From: Gemmatimonadota bacterium
GTDB taxonomy: Bacteria; Gemmatimonadota; Gemmatimonadetes; Longimicrobiales; Gaopeijiaceae
NCBI GenBank assembly: GCA_022826005.1
Contig: JAJDVT010000076.1
Span: forward strand, 1 to 42,675
Direction: 5' to 3'
Length of the DNA stretch: 42,675 bases
Shown here: in pieces, positions 38,537 to 42,675 of the stretch
Layout: every line of letters begins with the position of its first letter
Numbering within the stretch: the first letter of the stretch is position 1
The notes under the pieces: model-generated
Databases searched by the model: none
What the model was told of the DNA's origin: nothing
The model's input: the letters and a program-made list of their open reading frames with translations, nothing else
Translations under genes and position numbers: made by a program

Positions 38537-40863
38537 AACCGGTACGTATAGCTCGCCTTTACCGCCCCGCCTCGCGACAGCGTAATCAGGTCCCGGTCGT
38601 TCAGGATGTCGGCGCCCAGGTTGCGCCAATTGTGGGTGTAGACCAGGAAGACGTCGTTGCCGGGCCGCACGATCCAGCGCATCCGGGCAAATAGCCCCAC
38701 GATGTCGCTGTCGTTGTCGTAGCGGACCTGGTTGGTGACGCTGACCCACTGGTTCGCGTTCCACTCGCCCTCCACTTCGTACACGTCGGCGGTGAAATCC
38801 CCCCGCGGGAGCGTCACCTCGTTGTGCTCGAAGTTTGTCGAGATGCTCACGCCGGGGTTCGGCCTGAAGGAGATGCGCGCGTTCATTCGCGTCCGGTCGC
38901 CGTCCCAGAAGCCGCCCCGGTTGAAGCTGGCACGGCCGGACACCCGGCGGTGGCCGGCCGTCCGTGCCTGGAGACCCCACTCCCAGGTGGTGTATTCGCC
39001 CGCCAGGATGTCGATGCCGTCGCTGACCTCGTACCCGTAGTCGAGGAACTCCATGGTGCGGGTGGCCTCGATCTCGATGTTGTCCCCGCTCTCGAAGTCG
39101 ATGCCGAGGAGGTCGAAACTCCACTCGCGTTCCTCGACAACCCCGGTGTGCAGGTGCTCCAGGTGCCGGAACTGGACCCCGAAGTCGAGTTGCCGGATCC
39201 AGTCGATGTTCGCCGGCCTGGGTGCCCAGCCGATCCGCGGCTCCACCCTGCGGAACCCGTTGCGCGCGACGAACCCGAGCGACGGGCTGTAATGGTCGCC
39301 GAACTCCCGGTAGGAGATGTGTCCCGACCAGATGTCGTTGGGGAAGTTGAGGCGGAGCCCCCGCGCGGTCAGGTCGTTCAGGGAGTGGTCCACCGAGGGG
39401 TCGGGGTTGGAGTTCCAGACGAAGAACGCCTCCAGTTCCATGCGATTGCCGCCCATGAAGTGGCGGGTGTTGAACTGAAGGTCGATGCCGGCGGTGTGGC
39501 CATCGCTGGCCGGTTCGCCGTCTGGACCGGGCGAGGCCGCGCGGCGCGTGTAGATGGCACCGATGCTCGACTGCTCGAAGATCGAACGCTTGACGCGCGC
39601 GACGGTGAAGGTCTCCCTCGGAATGGTCCTGTCGGTGGCGGACCCGTCGAGGCGATACGAGTGTTCCGCTGTACCGATCTGGTAGAAGCCAAGCTCGTAG
39701 CGGCCCGCCTGGCCGGTCAGCCGTGTGCCGTACTGAATCGGGATCTGCTGTCCGGACTGCAGGCCGATCCTTCGCGAGAAGAACGGGGTCGGTCCGCTCC
39801 TGGGTGCGAAGCTGAACACCCCCGATCCCTCCAGGAAGAAGTCACGCCGCTCGGGGAACCGCTGGGGGAACCGGGTCAGGTTGACGCGTCGCTGGTCGCT
39901 CTCGACCTCCGCGAAATCGGTGTTGACGCTGGCTGACGCGCGCAGGCTGGAGGTGAGGCTGTAGTTGACGTCCAGGCTGATGTCGCGCGGGAAGGTCGTG
40001 GGATCGGCGTGCTCCGGGACGTTCTTCCAGGTCGCGACGGCGGAGGGCCGGGCCTCCAGCCCCAGGCCTTGTGAAAGATTTCTCAAGCCGGACAGGCGCC
40101 CCGCGTAGACCGGTCGCCAGAGCCCCTCGTTGCGGCGGAATCCGCGCCACAGTATCTCTTCGTTCCTGCGCCGGATCGTGCGCTGGAAGTTGATCCCCCA
40201 GGTGTCGATGTTCGGGTTGAAGTTGAGCGTGCGGAAGGGGATGCGAATCTCGGCCGACCAGCCGTCCTCACGCCGTGCGGTGCGGGCTTCCCAGATGCCA
40301 TCCCAGGCCTTGCTGACGCCGCCACCGCCGCCGCCCCCTCTCCCGCCGCCTCCCCCCAGGAGCCCGTCGCCCATCAGCCCCGCGGGGTTGATCTCGAAGA
40401 AGTAGCCCGTGCGACCGTCGAGGAAGGTGTCGAGGATCCACATGAAGCGGTCGTCGGTGTTCAGGCCCGCGTCGCGCTGGCGCTGGTAGGCGAGGATCCC
40501 GTCCGGATCGTCGTAGAGGATGGCGCCGATGTACAGGTGGTCGGTGTCGAAGATGACCCGGATCTCGGTGCGCTCCGACGGGGCGCCGCCCTCGACGGGC
40601 TCCTGCTGGGTGAAGTCGGTGATCGGCGTGGCGGATTGCCAGATGTCCTCGAGGATTCGTCCGTCCAGGTCGATGGAGGCTGATGTGGGAAGCGGTAGCG
40701 CCTCCAGGACCGGAGACGCGCCGTTGTCGCCGTTGACCTGCTGCGCTACGGCCGGTCCGGGCAGGGCCACCAGCGCCGTGGCCGACAGCAGAGTGGAGGT
40801 CTGCCACAGGCGGGCGAGATCGCGCTGCGGACCGGGGTTAAAACGGCTGTATTGCATCGTCAT
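38533..40863 (-). CDS. DUF5916-type outer-membrane protein with N-terminal carbohydrate-binding-like domain
   Basis: 776 residues. Signal peptide to about residue 41 (ATALVALPGPAVAQQ). The N-terminal domain is CBM9-like (ASIDLDGRILEDIWQSATPI, TEIRVIFDTDHLYIGAILYD, DRFMWILDTFLDGRTGYFFE, WSAEIRIPFRTLNF, WGINFQRTIRRRNEEILW), then the DUF5916 barrel (DFAEVESDQRRVNLTRFPQR, FPERRDFFLEGSGVFSF, FFSRRIGL) and repeated barrel strands to a terminal Phe (ASYTYRF). A glycine run of about 13 sits at residues 170-182 between them. Large barrels of this type are common in Gemmatimonadota and Bacteroidota; substrate unknown. It is convergent with the propeller operon, sharing CTAG. Confidence 0.9.
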   Translation of the reverse strand: MTMQYSRFNPGPQRDLARLWQTSTLLSATALVALPGPAVAQQVNGDNGASPVLEALPLPTSASIDLDGRILEDIWQSATPITDFTQQEPVEGGAPSERTEIRVIFDTDHLYIGAILYDDPDGILAYQRQRDAGLNTDDRFMWILDTFLDGRTGYFFEINPAGLMGDGLLGGGGGRGGGGGGGVSKAWDGIWEARTARREDGWSAEIRIPFRTLNFNPNIDTWGINFQRTIRRRNEEILWRGFRRNEGLWRPVYAGRLSGLRNLSQGLGLEARPSAVATWKNVPEHADPTTFPRDISLDVNYSLTSSLRASASVNTDFAEVESDQRRVNLTRFPQRFPERRDFFLEGSGVFSFAPRSGPTPFFSRRIGLQSGQQIPIQYGTRLTGQAGRYELGFYQIGTAEHSYRLDGSATDRTIPRETFTVARVKRSIFEQSSIGAIYTRRAASPGPDGEPASDGHTAGIDLQFNTRHFMGGNRMELEAFFVWNSNPDPSVDHSLNDLTARGLRLNFPNDIWSGHISYREFGDHYSPSLGFVARNGFRRVEPRIGWAPRPANIDWIRQLDFGVQFRHLEHLHTGVVEEREWSFDLLGIDFESGDNIEIEATRTMEFLDYGYEVSDGIDILAGEYTTWEWGLQARTAGHRRVSGRASFNRGGFWDGDRTRMNARISFRPNPGVSISTNFEHNEVTLPRGDFTADVYEVEGEWNANQWVSVTNQVRYDNDSDIVGLFARMRWIVRPGNDVFLVYTHNWRNLGADILNDRDLITLSRGGAVKASYTYRF

Positions 40864-41053
40864 CCTCTTCCGCCCCGCGTCCCCGCGGATTCAGAGATTG
40901 AAAGGTGCCCTACCGGGGAAAGACACCTGTAGCACGCGCTTCGTTGGCCGTGGCATGCGGGCAGGATAGGCTCCCGGCGGCACGGCCGAATGACCCTTGG
41001 GAGGATAGCGGGAGTGTCCTAGGAGAACCACCGCTGAAGGGTGGGAACCGGCT
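40864..41053. other. Promoter region of the DUF5916 gene
   Basis: This stretch contains the minus-strand promoter of the DUF5916 gene and no visible gene. No clear -35/-10 pair can be assigned. Confidence 0.3.
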
Positions 41054-41089
41054 GGCTGCCCGCGGCTGGCATGCCGGATGCGGGCAGCC
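41054..41089 (+). terminator. Terminator-like hairpin upstream of the HhH lipoprotein gene
   Basis: GGCTGCCCGC (41054-41063) pairs perfectly with GCGGGCAGCC (41080-41089), loop 16 bases, followed by TATGTTTT. It lies about 70 bases before the lipoprotein ATG with no gene upstream on this strand. Attenuator or end of a short RNA are possible. Confidence 0.55.
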
Positions 41090-41157
41090 TATGTTTTCCG
41101 CGTCGGGGGGCGTGGCCTTTCGCCTCCCCGTTGTACCTTCCCGAAACGGAGAACACG

Positions 41158-41868
41158 ATGTTCCGGATCCACAATCGCACCCCCGTTGCCCTTTCCCTCC
41201 TTCCGCTACTGGCCCTGGCCTGCGGCGGCGACCAGTCGGAGTCAGCGGAAGCCGGATCCCCCGCCGAGGAGGGCGCGCAGCCCATGGCCACGATGACGGC
41301 CGCTGCCCCGGCCACGATGGCCGGCCTCCTCAACCCCAACCTGGCCAGCGAGGAGGAGCTTGGTGCGGTACCCGGGCTCGGTGATGCGGTCGGCGCGATC
41401 GTCGGGGGACGGCCGTACCTGCGGGCTGCCGACCTGCACGCGGTCCTGATGGACGCCGTGGGCGAGGAGGCTGCGCTGGTGGCCTACGAGCATCTCTGGC
41501 TGCGGATCAACCTCAACGATGTCACCAACGACGAGGTCCTCCTGATTCCGGGCGTCGGCGACCGAATGGCGCACGAGTTCGAGGAGTACCGGCCCTACGA
41601 CGACATGGACGAGTTCCGGCGTGAGATCGGCAAGTACGTCGACGAGGACGAGGTCGCCCGGCTCGAGCAGTACGTGTATCTGCCGATCGACTTGAACACG
41701 GCCACCAGCGACGAGATCATGATGATTCCCGGCATGACCGACCGGATGGTGCACGAGTTCGAGGAATACCGCCCGTACACCGACCTCGACCAGTTTCGCC
41801 GTGAGATCGGCAAGTACGTCGACGAGGGGGAGGTTGCGCGTCTGGAGCGGTACGTCACGCTGAACTAG
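41158..41868 (+). CDS. Lipoprotein with three helix-hairpin-helix repeats
   Basis: 236 residues. Lipobox LALACGG (Cys22), acidic linker, then three HhH-type units. Unit 1 (about 58-112, degenerate) carries NLASEEELGAVPGLGDAV; units 2 (117-172) and 3 (177-232) are near copies: LNDVTNDEVLLIPGVGDRM / LNTATSDEIMMIPGMTDRM, then HEFEEYRPY, FRREIGKYVDE and VARLE-YV. IPGVGD is the HhH hairpin seen in DNA-binding and ComEA-like proteins, but here it is in an exported lipoprotein. GGAG precedes the ATG. A PepSY membrane protein follows 69 bases downstream on the same strand. Function unknown; protein-protein scaffold or DNA contact are both open. Confidence 0.85.
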   Translation: MFRIHNRTPVALSLLPLLALACGGDQSESAEAGSPAEEGAQPMATMTAAAPATMAGLLNPNLASEEELGAVPGLGDAVGAIVGGRPYLRAADLHAVLMDAVGEEAALVAYEHLWLRINLNDVTNDEVLLIPGVGDRMAHEFEEYRPYDDMDEFRREIGKYVDEDEVARLEQYVYLPIDLNTATSDEIMMIPGMTDRMVHEFEEYRPYTDLDQFRREIGKYVDEGEVARLERYVTLN

Positions 41869-41937
41869 GAACCGGCGGGCGTGGCGGGGGCCGGGTTCCC
41901 TCATGCATGAACGCCGCCCGGCACCGGTGACCTGCAA

Positions 41938-42675
41938 ATGATCCGGAAGATCGTCTTCAGGCTTCACCTGTCGGTTGCGGCGGCTATCGGGGCGGTCGTA
42001 CTCATGCTGGCCGCGACCGGGGTGATCCTCTCGCTTGAAGGGACGGTCACCGGGCTGGCCGAGCGGCGCCACTTCGTCGCAGTCGCGGAGACCGCCCCGC
42101 TTCCCCCCACGGCCCTCGTGCAGGCGGCCGAGGCGTGGGGCGCGGCGCGGGGAACCCCCCTCACGGCGACCTCCCTGCGCTACCGGCCGCACCCCCGCGC
42201 CCCCGTGCGCGTCGACGCGGGCCGCGAACTGCACGTCTACGTCGACCCCTACCGCGGCGAGGCGCTCGGCCACGGCCCCGGCGCCCTCGAGCGCTTCTTC
42301 ACCTTCGTCCACGACCTCCACCGCTGGTTCGCCGTGCCGAGCGGGTCGGTGCGGCGCGCCCGCGCGATCACGGGCGCGGTGAACGTCGCGTTCCTGTTCC
42401 TGCTCGTCACCGGGCCGTTTCTGTGGCTGCCGAGCCGCTTTACGAAACGCGCGCTGGCGAACGTGCTGCTCTTTCAGCGCGGCGCGCGGGGTGCGTGGCG
42501 CGATCTCAACTGGCACCAGGTGATCGGCATCTGGACGGTGGTGCCGTTGGCGGTGATCGCGGTGACGGGGGCGGTGACGTCGTATCCGGCGGTGGCCGAC
42601 CGGGTGTATCCGGTGGTCGGGCAGGTGGTGTCGGGGGGGAGGTGGGGGGGTGAGGTGGGGGTGGGTGGGGGGTGG
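41938..42675 (+). CDS. PepSY-associated membrane protein (partial, cut by window edge)
   Basis: At least 246 residues, open at the right end. The N-terminal transmembrane helix (VAAAIGAVVLMLAATGVIL) is followed by a periplasmic PepSY-like part (GRELHVYVDPYRGEALGHG, LERFFTFVHDLHRWF) and further helices (AITGAVNVAFLFLLVTGPFL; VIGIWTVVPLAVIAVTGAVT). The Val-Asp-Pro-Tyr-x-Gly and HDLHRW motifs mark the PepSY-associated TM family, whose members are often found beside TonB-dependent iron transport. Starts at ATG 41938, with no strong ribosome site. The C-terminus is not in the window, and the last 40 bases are a G-rich run. Confidence 0.85.
   Translation, partial: MIRKIVFRLHLSVAAAIGAVVLMLAATGVILSLEGTVTGLAERRHFVAVAETAPLPPTALVQAAEAWGAARGTPLTATSLRYRPHPRAPVRVDAGRELHVYVDPYRGEALGHGPGALERFFTFVHDLHRWFAVPSGSVRRARAITGAVNVAFLFLLVTGPFLWLPSRFTKRALANVLLFQRGARGAWRDLNWHQVIGIWTVVPLAVIAVTGAVTSYPAVADRVYPVVGQVVSGGRWGGEVGVGGGW
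42632..42675 (+). repeat. G-rich terminal tract
   Basis: Almost pure G and T with several runs of four to seven Gs, in frame with the PepSY gene. It could form a G-quadruplex, but it lies at the window edge and could be a low-quality contig end. Confidence 0.5.

Noticed and set aside
37091-39124. Long antisense frame spanning the second and third propellers
   Set aside because: No family motif and low-complexity Arg/Gly/Pro; the propeller blades on the plus strand explain the sequence.

Overview
The window is a GC-rich bacterial chromosome segment (by eye about two-thirds G+C). It encodes many GTG/TTG starts and a large exported proteome: a TonB-dependent receptor, a DUF5916-type outer-membrane protein, a metzincin-like exported protease, tandem six-bladed beta-propeller proteins and several lipoproteins. 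That mix, with ordinary bacterial ribosomal proteins, fits Gemmatimonadota best. The assignment rests on protein style only; no rRNA or marker gene proves it. I saw no transposase, phage gene, CRISPR array or plasmid gene, so this looks like core or lineage-specific chromosome rather than a mobile island.

Layout. 0.3-3.6 kb: thioredoxin-like protein, acyl-CoA thioesterase II and an amidase. 3.9-4.5 kb: a membrane-anchored coiled coil built from 33- and 21-bp repeats. 4.6-12.6 kb: an exported zinc protease, a TonB-dependent receptor, a FnIII lipoprotein and a small exported protein. 12.6-16.0 kb (minus): GT2, PAP2 phosphatase, GT4 and a PhoB-like regulator, the last three overlapping at their ends. 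16.6-20.1 kb: cold-shock protein, a YigZ-family protein and feoAB behind a Fur-like palindrome. 20.1-21.5 kb (minus): a trypsin-like protease followed three bases later by a 73-aa protein that repeats the protease's own N-terminal domain. 21.5-26.6 kb: CoA-transferase, HExxH membrane protein, exported hypothetical protein and an outer-membrane barrel protein. 26.6-29.8 kb: four ribosomal protein genes (bL28, bL33, bL31 type B, uS14), all in the form without zinc-binding cysteines, around folE2 (zinc-independent-type GTP cyclohydrolase) and a MazG-like gene, plus mogA. 29.9-32.9 kb: nitronate monooxygenase-like protein and a DUF4015-type lipoprotein. 33.0 kb: tRNA-Ala(TGC). 33.1-38.5 kb: an apparent operon of ECF sigma factor (frameshifted in region 4), membrane anti-sigma candidate, exported protein and three six-bladed beta-propeller proteins. 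It meets a DUF5916 outer-membrane protein in overlapping stop codons. 41.1 kb to the end: a triple helix-hairpin-helix lipoprotein and a PepSY membrane protein cut by the window edge.

How they work together. Four modules stand out. (1) A possible metal-sparing block: C-minus ribosomal proteins plus FolE2, with feoAB iron uptake 7 kb away. (2) A translationally coupled mazG-folE2 pair, which may supply the first two steps of pterin synthesis. (3) A serine protease with a separately encoded propeptide-like domain, which could act as inhibitor or chaperone. (4) A sigma/anti-sigma operon driving exported beta-propellers. Several genes lack a conventional start codon at the place where homology begins (outer-membrane barrel at 26.6 kb, nitronate monooxygenase at 29.8 kb, third propeller at 37.3 kb). 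These are recorded as separate observations.
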